Source of the DNA: CAWCPR01 sp963797475
GTDB lineage: Bacteria; Chloroflexota; Anaerolineae; Anaerolineales; UBA4823
Length of the DNA: 64,000 nt
Assembly (NCBI GenBank): GCA_963797475.1
Contig: CAWCPR010000001.1
Location: forward strand, 1,302,001-1,366,000
Reading direction: 5' to 3'
A program made the translations under genes and the position numbers. The notes below the pieces were generated by a model, which had not been told where the DNA came from, did no database searches, and was given only the letters and a program-made list of their open reading frames with translations. This document shows positions 25,233 through 33,159 of this stretch, in pieces. The stretch's first letter is position 1. Every line of letters starts with the position of its first letter.

Positions 25233-26258
25233 TCACCCCTGAGCCAGGCCAACCAGGATTTTCTTCACCAGGCCCGGCCCGGCATAAACCAATCCGGTAT
25301 ACACCTGGACCAGGACGGCCCCAGCCTCCAACTTCTCCCGCGCCTCCGCCGCGCCCATCACCCCGCCAACGCCGACGATCGGCAGCTTTCCACTAGTTTG
25401 ACGGTCGATCTGGCGAATGACCTGGGTGCTGCGCTTCTGCAGCGGGGCGCCGCTCAGGCCGCCGGTCTCATTCGCCAGGGAAGAACGCAATCCCTGCCTG
25501 GCAACTGTGGTGTTGGTCGCAATAACGCCATCCATCCCCGTGCGCAGCAGCGCCTCCAGGGCGTCCTCCAGCTCGGCATCTTCCAAATCTGGCGCAAGCT
25601 TGACCAACAGCGGAACGCGGCGTCCCAGGAGGTGCTCTTGCGACTTACGCTCCTCCGCCAGCGCCCCCAGCAACTGCTCCAGCGCCTGGCGCGCTTGCAG
25701 CCGGCGCAGCCCGACCGTATTGGGTGAGCTGACATTGATGGCCAGGTAATCCGCCAGAGGGGCGAACCCGCGCAGCAGATCGAGATAATCTTGGACGGCT
25801 AGATCGAGTGGGGTATCTTTATTCTTACCCAAATTTACCCCCAGCACAAGCCCAGGCGGACTGCGGCCCTGGAGCTGGGCAGCCACAAAGCTCGCCCCAT
25901 TCCCCGGAAAACCCATCCGGTTGATCAGGGCGCGCTCGTCCACCAGCCGGAAAAGGCGCGGTTTCGGATTGCCTGGCTGCTGCCTCGGAGTTACTGTGCC
26001 GATCTCGATATGGCCAAACCCCAGGCAGGCCAGGCCGCGCCAAGCCAGGCCGTCTTTATCATACCCGGCTGCCAGGCCGACCGGGTTGTTGAAAGTCAGG
26101 CCAAAGACCTGCAAAGGCATCTGCGGGGCCGCGAAAAAGGCTTGCAGAAACGACTTTAACGGCCCCAATGCGCCGGCCAGCCGCAGCATCCTCAACGTTA
26201 GCGAGTGGGCCTGCTCGGGTTCAAGGCGAAAAAGGAGCGGTCGTAAGAGTGAATACAT
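25233..26258 (-). CDS. pyrD: dihydroorotate dehydrogenase, class 2 (quinone)
   Basis: A 341-residue membrane-associated flavoenzyme that oxidises dihydroorotate to orotate with quinone. The class 2 pattern is visible: amphipathic N-terminus (YSLLRPLLFRLEPEQAHSL), NPVGLAAGYDKDG, IEIGTVTPRQQPGNPKPRLFRL, INRMGFPGNG, GVNLGKNKDTP and the AINVSSPNTVGLR active-site loop with the catalytic Ser. An in-frame TTG at 26288 would add 10 residues; ATG 26258 fits the usual class 2 start. It is the last gene of the pyr operon. Quinone use suggests coupling to a respiratory chain. Confidence 0.92.
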   Translation of the reverse strand: MYSLLRPLLFRLEPEQAHSLTLRMLRLAGALGPLKSFLQAFFAAPQMPLQVFGLTFNNPVGLAAGYDKDGLAWRGLACLGFGHIEIGTVTPRQQPGNPKPRLFRLVDERALINRMGFPGNGASFVAAQLQGRSPPGLVLGVNLGKNKDTPLDLAVQDYLDLLRGFAPLADYLAINVSSPNTVGLRRLQARQALEQLLGALAEERKSQEHLLGRRVPLLVKLAPDLEDAELEDALEALLRTGMDGVIATNTTVARQGLRSSLANETGGLSGAPLQKRSTQVIRQIDRQTSGKLPIVGVGGVMGAAEAREKLEAGAVLVQVYTGLVYAGPGLVKKILVGLAQG

Positions 26259-26303
26259 ACGTCTGCGAAAGCCTGGCTCTGGGATCAAGCCGCTGGATGC
26301 ACT

Positions 26304-27779
26304 TCAGGAACTCAAGAATTCTCGCACGGCTGTAATTTGAACGGCTGGCACGCTGGCGCTATTCTCCCAATAATCCAGAAGCTGCGACAGCGTAAACACT
26401 GCATGCATGTGAAAGCCCGCTTCTTCCAGGGCCCGGGAGGCGCCTGACTGGCGATCCACCAAAACAACCACATCCTTCACTGCCAGGCCGGCTGCAACCA
26501 GCTTTTCAATCGCTTCAAACTTACTCCCGCCTGTCGTCGCCAGGTCGTCGATCACCACTGCCCGTTCGCCCGGCTTGAACATGCCTTCGATCTCTTCACG
26601 GGTTCCGTAAGATTTCATTTCCTTGCGCGGGTAGATGAGCGGGATCCCGGACTGCAGGCTGATTGCAGTTGCGATCGGCAGGGCTGCGTAGGGCAGGGCT
26701 GCCATCCGGTCGAACACCAGCCTGCCAAGCAAGGGCAGGTAAGCGGCTGCCACTTCGCTCAACAGGCCGGGGAAGCTGACCAACCGGCGCAAATCGATGT
26801 AAATGGGCGACTGCAAGCCGGATTTCAACGTAAATTGTCCAAACTCAATACAGCCGGCCTGCAAAAGGCCATCGGCGAGGTGTGACGGGAACGGGACCGC
26901 TTTCTGCTCGGGCAAGGTCGCAGCCGGGAGGTTTCGTACGAAGGCTTCACGCTGGCGGTTGATTTCATCGCGCAGGGCCTGTGCCGCCTTGCGAACGTCG
27001 GCAGACTGGGAGATGCCGCGCGAGACCGGCAGCAGCATTCCCAGGCCATCCGGACGTAAGCCGTTCTGCAAGGCTGCCTTCAGGTCGCCGCCCTGGGCGC
27101 CGACTCCAGGCGCGAGCAGCCACAGATCAGGCGCTGCAAGGCGCGCCTGCCGAAGAGCCAGGGGTTGGGTTGCCCCGACCACCAGACCGAGATTATCCTG
27201 GCGGTTCCAATCCCGGGCCTTGCGAGCCACCACTTCATACAGCGCGGCATACCCGCTCCCCGGGGAACGTCCTGCCGCAGCGGAGAACGCGCCAGTCTCT
27301 ATTTCCGACCACACATGCAGCTCCTGCAAGTCGGCAGCTCCCGGGTTGGAGGTTTTGCAAAGCAGAAAAATGCCGCGCTGCGGATCGCTTATGAAAGGCT
27401 CAATGGCGTCGTAGCCCAGGTATGGATTGAGGGTGATGGCCCCCGCACCGAGCTCATCGAAAGCTGAACGGGCGTATGCCTGAGCGGTCGAGGCGATATC
27501 GCCGCGCTTCGCGTCCAGGATGACCGGGATGCCCTGCGGCACTGCAGCGATCACCTGCCGCAGAACCGCCCATCCCTGCGGCCCGAGCACCTCAAAAAAA
27601 GCCGCATTCGGCTTGAAAGCTGCCGCCAGGTCCGCAGTTTGCTCGATCAGGCGCAGGCAGAAATCCTCAGCAGCCTGGGCTGTGGGCTGAGCCAGATCAT
27701 TAATATGCGGGTCCAGGCCGACGCAGAGCAGCGAGTCTGCCTGGCGGACGCGCCTTTCCAGAAGAGAAAAGAATCCCAA
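26304..27779 (-). CDS. pyrFE: bifunctional OMP decarboxylase / orotate phosphoribosyltransferase
   Basis: A 491-residue fusion carrying out the last two steps to UMP. Residues about 1-270 are orotidine-5'-phosphate decarboxylase (CVGLDPHI, FKPNAAFFE, and the catalytic VILDAKRGDI). Residues about 290-491 are orotate phosphoribosyltransferase (QFTLKSGLQSPIYIDLR, PRKEMKSYGT, and the PRPP loop VVIDDLATTGGS). The domain order, decarboxylase first, is the reverse of animal UMP synthase and like that reported in kinetoplastids and some bacteria. It lies 24 nt after pyrB. Confidence 0.93.
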   Translation of the reverse strand: MGFFSLLERRVRQADSLLCVGLDPHINDLAQPTAQAAEDFCLRLIEQTADLAAAFKPNAAFFEVLGPQGWAVLRQVIAAVPQGIPVILDAKRGDIASTAQAYARSAFDELGAGAITLNPYLGYDAIEPFISDPQRGIFLLCKTSNPGAADLQELHVWSEIETGAFSAAAGRSPGSGYAALYEVVARKARDWNRQDNLGLVVGATQPLALRQARLAAPDLWLLAPGVGAQGGDLKAALQNGLRPDGLGMLLPVSRGISQSADVRKAAQALRDEINRQREAFVRNLPAATLPEQKAVPFPSHLADGLLQAGCIEFGQFTLKSGLQSPIYIDLRRLVSFPGLLSEVAAAYLPLLGRLVFDRMAALPYAALPIATAISLQSGIPLIYPRKEMKSYGTREEIEGMFKPGERAVVIDDLATTGGSKFEAIEKLVAAGLAVKDVVVLVDRQSGASRALEEAGFHMHAVFTLSQLLDYWENSASVPAVQITAVREFLSS

Positions 27780-27803
27780 GGATAGCCTCCAGGTTGGGTC
27801 CGG

Positions 27804-28796
27804 CTAGGCTTTACCCAGCACCATCGCCAGGAGCGCCATACGTACATACAGCCCATATTCCATCTGGCGGAAATAAGCGGCGCGCGGGTCTTCATCGACC
27901 TCCATGCTGATCTCACCCACCCGCGGCAGCGGGTGCATAACGATCATGCGATCTTTAGCTGCCTGTAAGGTTTCAGGGGTGATCACGTAGGCGCCTTTCA
28001 CGCTTTCGTATTCGCCCTGGTCGGCGAAGCGTTCTTTTTGCACCCGGGTGACATACAATACATCCGTCGCCGGCAGCGCCGCCTCCAGGGAGGTATATTC
28101 CGCCTGCGGGACGCCTTTTTCATTCAATTCCTGGATAATCTCAGCCGGCATACGCAGGATTTCAGGTGAGATGTAGTTAATGCGTACCGGGTAAAGCGAG
28201 AGCAGGCGCGACAGGGAATGAACGGTGCGCCCGTACTTGAGATCTCCAAGCATGGTAACCGTCAGATCTTCGACCACGCCCAGCTCGCTGATGATGGTAA
28301 ACAAATCCAGCAAAGCCTGGGTCGGGTGCTCGCCAACTCCGTCGCCGGCGTTGATGATCGGCTTGCGGGCGTATTTTGCCGCCAAAGCCGATGCGCCCAG
28401 TTCCGGATGGCGTAAGACGATCACGTCTGCATAGCACTCCAGTGTGCGAACGGTATCCGGTAAAGACTCGCCTTTGGATACGGAGGAATATCGCACCTCA
28501 TTAATCGGGATCACGCTGCCGCCCAATCGCTCCATCGCCGATGTAAAAGAAGATGAGGTACGTGTGGAGGGCTCATAAAACAGGTTGGCGAGGATCTTCC
28601 CTTTCAGCAGGTCAAAAGACCCGACCCGCTCAACCATCTCGCGCATTTCGTGAGCTACGCCAAAGATATAATCCAGATCAGGCCGGTCAAACTGCTTGAC
28701 CGAAAGGATATCCTTGCCATAGAAAGGCGCGTTGCGCTGGTCTCCAAAAGGCAGGTATGGATTCTCGCTGCGGACTGGGGGGATATAAGTTGCCAT
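27804..28796 (-). CDS. pyrB: aspartate carbamoyltransferase catalytic chain
   Basis: A 330-residue enzyme that condenses carbamoyl phosphate with aspartate. Motifs seen are FYEPSTRTSSSFTSAMERLGG (carbamoyl phosphate), VLRHPELGASALAA, INAGDGVGEHPTQALLDLFT and VMHPLPRVGEIS (aspartate side). The start at 28796 has a clear AAAGGAG site; longer in-frame starts inside the pyrC end are rejected. No pyrI regulatory chain is seen, so it is probably not allosterically controlled as in E. coli. It lies 43 nt after pyrC. Confidence 0.93.
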   Translation of the reverse strand: MATYIPPVRSENPYLPFGDQRNAPFYGKDILSVKQFDRPDLDYIFGVAHEMREMVERVGSFDLLKGKILANLFYEPSTRTSSSFTSAMERLGGSVIPINEVRYSSVSKGESLPDTVRTLECYADVIVLRHPELGASALAAKYARKPIINAGDGVGEHPTQALLDLFTIISELGVVEDLTVTMLGDLKYGRTVHSLSRLLSLYPVRINYISPEILRMPAEIIQELNEKGVPQAEYTSLEAALPATDVLYVTRVQKERFADQGEYESVKGAYVITPETLQAAKDRMIVMHPLPRVGEISMEVDEDPRAAYFRQMEYGLYVRMALLAMVLGKA

Positions 28797-28839
28797 TTTT
28801 GATACTCCTTTTTTTGATAATCTTAAGGTCTTTAATTTT

Positions 28840-29907
28840 TTATGTGGACGCTTCAGGGTGGCGAATATCCACTCCAAAACCGGCAGGCGCAAGCACCCGT
28901 CCATCCTGGTAAACGTCCTTACCACGTAGAACTACCCGCCGGACGCGCCCGTGCACTTTCCAGCCCTCGAAGGGCGTCCAGCCGCAGCGGGTCTGCATTT
29001 CGGCCGCGCGTATCTCCCAGGGTACGTCGGGGTCGACCTCGATCCAGGTTTCGGGTTGTTCGGGGACGTGAAAGATGCGCCGGGGGTTGTGGACCATGCG
29101 CTTGACCACCGCCTGTAACGTCAGGCGGCCTTCATTTACCGCTGTCAGCAACAGCGGCAGGGCGGTTTCCAACCCTGGAAAACCCGGCGGAGGGCTTTCG
29201 CCATCCTTCTCAGACAAAGTATGTGGGGCGTGATCGGTAGCGAAACAATCGATCAGCTCCAGGTTTTCCCAAAGCGCCTCCCGGTCTTGCGGGCTTGCCA
29301 GGTGTGGTCTGACTTCGCTGCGCCCGAAACCTAAACTGGGGATATCTGCATTTGAAAGGAACAGGTGGTGCGGCGCGACTTCACAAGTAACCAGTAGACC
29401 CTTTTCTTTCGCAGCCCGGATCAAGAGGATCTCCTCGCGAGTGGACACATGCGCCAGGTGCAGCGGGCGGTTGAATAAGGCCGCCATCAGGATGGCAGCC
29501 GCCATCGTGCGCCCTTCGGCGTGCACCACGAGCGGCATTTCCTTGGGCCAGCCGGCGAAATGCGCCATCCACAAAGACATGTCGTCCAGGCGCAGCGGGC
29601 CGTATGTCTGATCCAGGTACATCTTCAGGCCGGCAGCCTGCTGCGCCAAAGCAGCCGCCGTTTCGGCGTTGTCCGGCCCGGCCCCAAGGTACTGGGCGTA
29701 GTCGCAGCGCGCCTTCTGCCGGGCGGCATCCAGAGCGATGGATAGGCTCGCTGCGTCGGCAACCGCGGGGTTGGTATTGGGCATCGCCAGGACGGTCGTA
29801 AAGCCGCCTGCCAGGGCGGCAGCGGTGCCGCTATCCCAATCCTCTTTATACGTCGCCCCAGGCTCTCGCAAATGGACGTGGGGGTCAATTAAGCCGGGTA
29901 ACCTCAT
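28840..29907 (-). CDS. pyrC: dihydroorotase
   Basis: A 355-residue zinc amidohydrolase that cyclises carbamoyl-aspartate. Metal ligands are visible as DPHVHLREPG at the N-terminus, the Lys in GLKMYLDQTYG, VVHAEGR, LAHVSTREE and ATDHAPHTLSEKDG. It is the first gene of the operon. The ATG (29907) lies 7 nt after the stop of a possible leader reading frame and 10 nt after an AGGAG site, with tandem terminators further upstream. Confidence 0.93.
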   Translation of the reverse strand: MRLPGLIDPHVHLREPGATYKEDWDSGTAAALAGGFTTVLAMPNTNPAVADAASLSIALDAARQKARCDYAQYLGAGPDNAETAAALAQQAAGLKMYLDQTYGPLRLDDMSLWMAHFAGWPKEMPLVVHAEGRTMAAAILMAALFNRPLHLAHVSTREEILLIRAAKEKGLLVTCEVAPHHLFLSNADIPSLGFGRSEVRPHLASPQDREALWENLELIDCFATDHAPHTLSEKDGESPPPGFPGLETALPLLLTAVNEGRLTLQAVVKRMVHNPRRIFHVPEQPETWIEVDPDVPWEIRAAEMQTRCGWTPFEGWKVHGRVRRVVLRGKDVYQDGRVLAPAGFGVDIRHPEAST

Positions 29908-29914
29908 CGGATCA

Positions 29915-30100
29915 TCACTCCTGTCGCCGCCCGTAACGAGACGCCGGGCGGGCTTTCTGGCTCATGAACCTGAATCCCGCCAACTGGCAAAAAAAAGAGC
30001 CGTCTGGCTCTTTTGGGTTGGTAAAAAAAACGCCCACGAGAGCGAAAGCTCCGGGGCGGTGAGGATCTGCAAATTTGGGTAAAAATATCTTGCGTTCCAT
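29915..30100 (-). CDS. possible pyr-operon leader peptide, 61 codons
   Basis: A reading frame that begins at or next to the predicted transcription start (about 30101-30102), so it would be nearly leaderless. It runs through both leader terminators and stops 7 nt before pyrC. Phe codons fall in the T runs of both terminators. The layout parallels the enterobacterial pyrBI leader, where a ribosome translating close behind a paused polymerase blocks the attenuator when UTP is low. Translation is not shown by any ribosome site, and homologues cannot be checked here. The peptide sequence itself need not matter. Confidence 0.4.
   Translation of the reverse strand: MERKIFLPKFADPHRPGAFALVGVFFTNPKEPDGSFFCQLAGFRFMSQKARPASRYGRRQE
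29989..30014 (-). terminator. pyr leader terminator 2
   Basis: On the minus strand, AAAAGAGCC pairs with GGCTCTT around a 4-nt loop and is followed by an 8-base T run. This is a strong intrinsic terminator between the promoter and pyrC, so it must be read through for pyr expression. Confidence 0.8.
30023..30058 (-). terminator. pyr leader terminator 1
   Basis: On the minus strand, CGCCC (outer arm) and GGAGC (inner arm) pair with GCTCT and GGGCG, followed by an 8-base T run. It is the first of two tandem intrinsic terminators in the pyr leader. Confidence 0.7.
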
Positions 30101-30108
30101 TCCGCCCG

Positions 30109-30136
30109 ATTTTACAGGGAATCTCGCATCTGTCAA
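30109..30136 (-). promoter_or_regulatory. sigma-70-type promoter of the pyr operon
   Basis: On the minus strand, TTGACA (30131-30136), a 16-nt spacer and TAAAAT (30109-30114). It lies between the surE end and the tandem terminators, so the terminators are leader elements of this transcript and can also end the surE transcript. Confidence 0.7.
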
Positions 30137-30217
30137 GAGGTGAATCCAGGTTTTAAGGTATTTTTAATTTCAGGCAGCGCCTCTGCGCTTGCCGCCTGGC
30201 TGCCCACCTGGGTGGAC

Positions 30218-30982
30218 TCACCAATCCCACCTGCGCATCTCCTTCAGAATTTGGTAAGCAGTCAAGTCCAACTGCAGCGGTGTGACCGAAACGTATCTGT
30301 CTGCCAGGGCGCCAAAATCTGTGCCTTCCTCAGGCACCCCGGTAGGAGCTTCGCCGCCAATCCAGTAATACGGGCGGCCGCGCGGGTCTTCCCGTTCGAC
30401 CAACAAGTCGCGATATACCCGAAGCCCCTGGCGTGTCACGCGGATGCCCTTGATCTGGTCATCCGGCAGATAAGGGACGTTTACACTCAACAGCGTATCT
30501 TTGGAAGCTTTCCTTTAAATCAAAGCCCGCACGATGCGGCCTGCGACGCGCGCCGCAGGACCATAGTCCAGATCCCCCAGGTGGTTTTCTGGAGAATCGA
30601 GCGAGACCGCGACACCGGGCAGCCCCCAGATAACGGCCTCCATCGCCGCCGTCACTGTACCGGAATAGGTCAGGTCATGCCCCAGGTTGGCGTTTGGGTT
30701 GATCCCGGAGACGACCAGGTCGATTTTTTCGGGCAAGATGCCGAGCACAGCCAGGGCGACGCAGTCCGAAGGCGCGCCGTCCGATGCTAGGCCATCGCTG
30801 TCGTCCGCCAATTTCACTTTCTTAACGCGCAAGGGCCGGTCCAGGGTCTTCACATGCCCGGAAGCAGACCAGTTATGGTCTGGAGCGAGCACAGTTACCT
30901 CGCCAATCTTGCGCATTTCTTGGGCCAGGGCCAACAAACCCGGCGCGGTGACGCCGTCATCATTGGTTACCAGTATATGCAT
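30218..30982 (-). pseudogene. surE: 5'/3'-nucleotidase SurE with in-frame stop
   Basis: SurE hydrolyses nucleoside monophosphates. The N-terminal part has MHILVTNDDG (metal Asp pair), GASDCV-like SDGAPSDCVALA and VVSGINPNANLGHDLTYSGTV. The same frame continues after one TAA codon (30515-30517), with RKASKDTLLSVNVPYLPDD and a normal C-terminus. The full length would be 254 residues, standard for the family. One C-to-T change (CAA to TAA) would explain the break. As read, the product would end after 155 residues. This may be a real nonsense mutation, a strain variant or a sequence error. Confidence 0.85.
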
Positions 30983-31291
30983 GATTGAGTTTCATCCTAT
31001 CGACCGGCGAAAAGCGATTCCCCGGTCCATTTGAAAGTATTTCGCCTCGACAATTATATACCGGGAATTGCAAGCAGCCGCCTGGCAACAGGGACGTTGG
31101 ACCGCAAAGATTCTTTGAGTGATGATTTCTTCAACGATAACTTGAACTGCCTGTTGAAGGGCAGAAAATCTCGCCAAAGACAAACTCGGGGGCTTGAATC
31201 ACGGCAAAATGGTAAAATCTATATCATACCTGTGAGCACCCAGGAAATCATCCCACTTTTGAACATGGTTCCAATTAAGGAAACAGCCCCA

Positions 31292-32101
31292 ATGGCAACG
31301 ACATTCAACCGCATCCTTGGCATTCTGTTGTGCATAACCGCTGTATTTGGCATGCTGTTCAGCCTGGCCGGGCTGGGCGCCGTTTGGGGGTTTAAGCCAG
31401 AGCTAACCGCCAGCCTGCTGTCCGACGTAAATACCGTGAGTGACGCACTGGATACGACCTCCACAGGCCTGGAGGTCGCATCGCAATCGATCTCCACCTC
31501 GCTCGCCAGCGTCTCAGCCCTGGAAAAAACCGTTGAAGCCACCGCCTTCACCATCGATGCGACCACTCCGATGATCGACACCATGATCACGCTGACCCGT
31601 GACGACCTGCCAACGACCGTTTCCACCGTCCAAACGTCCTTGATTGCAGCCCAGGAGAGCGCCAAGCTCATCGACAGCGTACTGACCGCCCTGACCTCCA
31701 TCCCTTTCATCTCCGGCGAAATCTATAACCCGCCCGTGCCGCTGAATGTGGCCCTCGGACAGATGTCCAAAAGTATGGAGAGCCTGCCAGCTTCCCTGGA
31801 CACTATTGACAAAAGCCTGTCCGCCACCCGAGACAACCTGGGAATCATCCAGGCGGACATCCAATTGATTGCCGCCGACATCGGGGGAATACACACCAGC
31901 CTGGAAGCCGCCCAAAAAGTGATCGAAGATTACCAGACATTGGTGGCGAATTTACAGACTCGCGCTAACCGAATGGAAACCGGGATCCCCGGTTGGATCA
32001 ACATGCTGGCGCTGCTCGCCAGCCTTTTCCTGGTTTGGATGGGCATCACCCAAATCGGCCTCTTTCTCCAGGGTTGGGGCCTGGCGAAATCCCCGCGCTA
32101 G
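31292..32101 (+). CDS. membrane protein with long extracytoplasmic coiled-coil region
   Basis: A 269-residue protein: an N-terminal membrane helix (about 8-35), about 190 residues of Ser/Thr/Ala-rich helical repeats (SLASVSALEKTVEATAFTID and so on, coiled-coil-like), and a C-terminal membrane helix (about 238-262). The layout recalls the sensor-less outer region of chemoreceptors, but no HAMP or signalling domain is present. ATG 31292 is favoured because AAGGAA lies about 9 nt upstream; an ATG at 31265 has none. Function is unknown. Confidence 0.65.
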   Translation: MATTFNRILGILLCITAVFGMLFSLAGLGAVWGFKPELTASLLSDVNTVSDALDTTSTGLEVASQSISTSLASVSALEKTVEATAFTIDATTPMIDTMITLTRDDLPTTVSTVQTSLIAAQESAKLIDSVLTALTSIPFISGEIYNPPVPLNVALGQMSKSMESLPASLDTIDKSLSATRDNLGIIQADIQLIAADIGGIHTSLEAAQKVIEDYQTLVANLQTRANRMETGIPGWINMLALLASLFLVWMGITQIGLFLQGWGLAKSPR

Positions 32102-32157
32102 CCGCATGGGTTCATCCAGGCCCGCCCTCCGCCTGAGTCAGGAGGACAATCCGGATC

Positions 32158-33159
32158 ATGGCGACAAGCTCTTTCGTTGAGCTGTTAGAAGCTGCCCTCA
32201 ACGCCCGCCAGGAATTATACGATTCCAACCACGAGACCGCTTTTCGATTGTTTAACGGTTTCTACGAGGGCTTGCCCGACCTGGTGATCGACCTTTACGG
32301 GCGCAGCCTGGTTTTGCACAATTACGCCCGGCAGCCTCAAACCCTGCAGGCGGCTGTGCAGGCAGCCCGCTCTTACCTTTTGGAAAAGATCCCCTGGGCG
32401 GGCGCAGTCCTGCTGAAAACGCGCCACGCGGGCCGGGCGGAGCTGCGCCGCGGCGCGTTCCTGTTCGGGAATGAATTAGATCCGAGCATTCGTGAGCACG
32501 GCGTCCGGTATGCCCTTGACCTGCGCTTGAACCAGGACGCCAGCTTCTACCTGGACACGCGCAACCTGCGCGGCTGGGCTTTGGACCACCTGCGGGAAAA
32601 AACAGTTCTAAATACGTTTGCCTATACCGGCAGCCTGGGCGTCGCCGCCTTGTGCGCCGGGGCGCGCCGGGTCGTTCAATCGGATCGCAGCCGGAAATTT
32701 CTGGACCTGGCGAAGGCTTCCTATCGCTTGAACGGGGTTTCGGATCAAAAAGCTGAATTCCTGGTGGGCGACTTTTTCCCGCTCACCAGCCGTCTGCGCC
32801 GCAGCGGCGAACGCTTCGACTGTGTCTTCATGGACCCGCCATTTTTCGCCGCCGGCAGCAAAGGCGCCGTCGACCTGGCCGCGGACGGCGAGCGCCTGAT
32901 CAACAAAGTCCGGCCTTTGGTGTGCGACGGCGGCTGGCTGGTAGCGGTCAATAACGCTTTGTTCGTCAGTGGGCAGGAATACCTGCGCTCTCTCGAAAAT
33001 CTTTGCCAAGATGGCTACCTGTCGATTGAAGAACTTCTACCCGTCCCTGAGGATATCACCGGCTACCCGCACACCCGGGCTGGCGTCCCGCCGGCCGACC
33101 CCAGCCCCTTCAACCATCCCACCAAGATCGCCGTTTTACGCGTTCGGCGTAAGGTCTAA
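32158..33159 (+). CDS. class I SAM-dependent methyltransferase, RlmI-like
   Basis: A 333-residue methyltransferase. The N-terminal part (DLVIDLYGRSLVLHNYARQ) resembles the EEHEE domain of RlmI/RlmO-type enzymes that make 5-methylcytosine in 23S rRNA. The catalytic domain shows VLNTFAYTGSLGVAALCAGA (SAM loop), a DRS acidic strand end and FDCVFMDPPFFA (catalytic motif). The usual N-terminal PUA domain is missing. GGAGG lies 12 nt before the ATG. Its stop TAA overlaps the convergent aconitase stop on the other strand. rRNA methylation is inferred from family. Confidence 0.82.
   Translation: MATSSFVELLEAALNARQELYDSNHETAFRLFNGFYEGLPDLVIDLYGRSLVLHNYARQPQTLQAAVQAARSYLLEKIPWAGAVLLKTRHAGRAELRRGAFLFGNELDPSIREHGVRYALDLRLNQDASFYLDTRNLRGWALDHLREKTVLNTFAYTGSLGVAALCAGARRVVQSDRSRKFLDLAKASYRLNGVSDQKAEFLVGDFFPLTSRLRRSGERFDCVFMDPPFFAAGSKGAVDLAADGERLINKVRPLVCDGGWLVAVNNALFVSGQEYLRSLENLCQDGYLSIEELLPVPEDITGYPHTRAGVPPADPSPFNHPTKIAVLRVRRKV

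Noticed and set aside
30131..30217. surE and pyr genes as one transcript
   Set aside because: A consensus promoter and two strong terminators lie between them, so separate transcription units are more likely.
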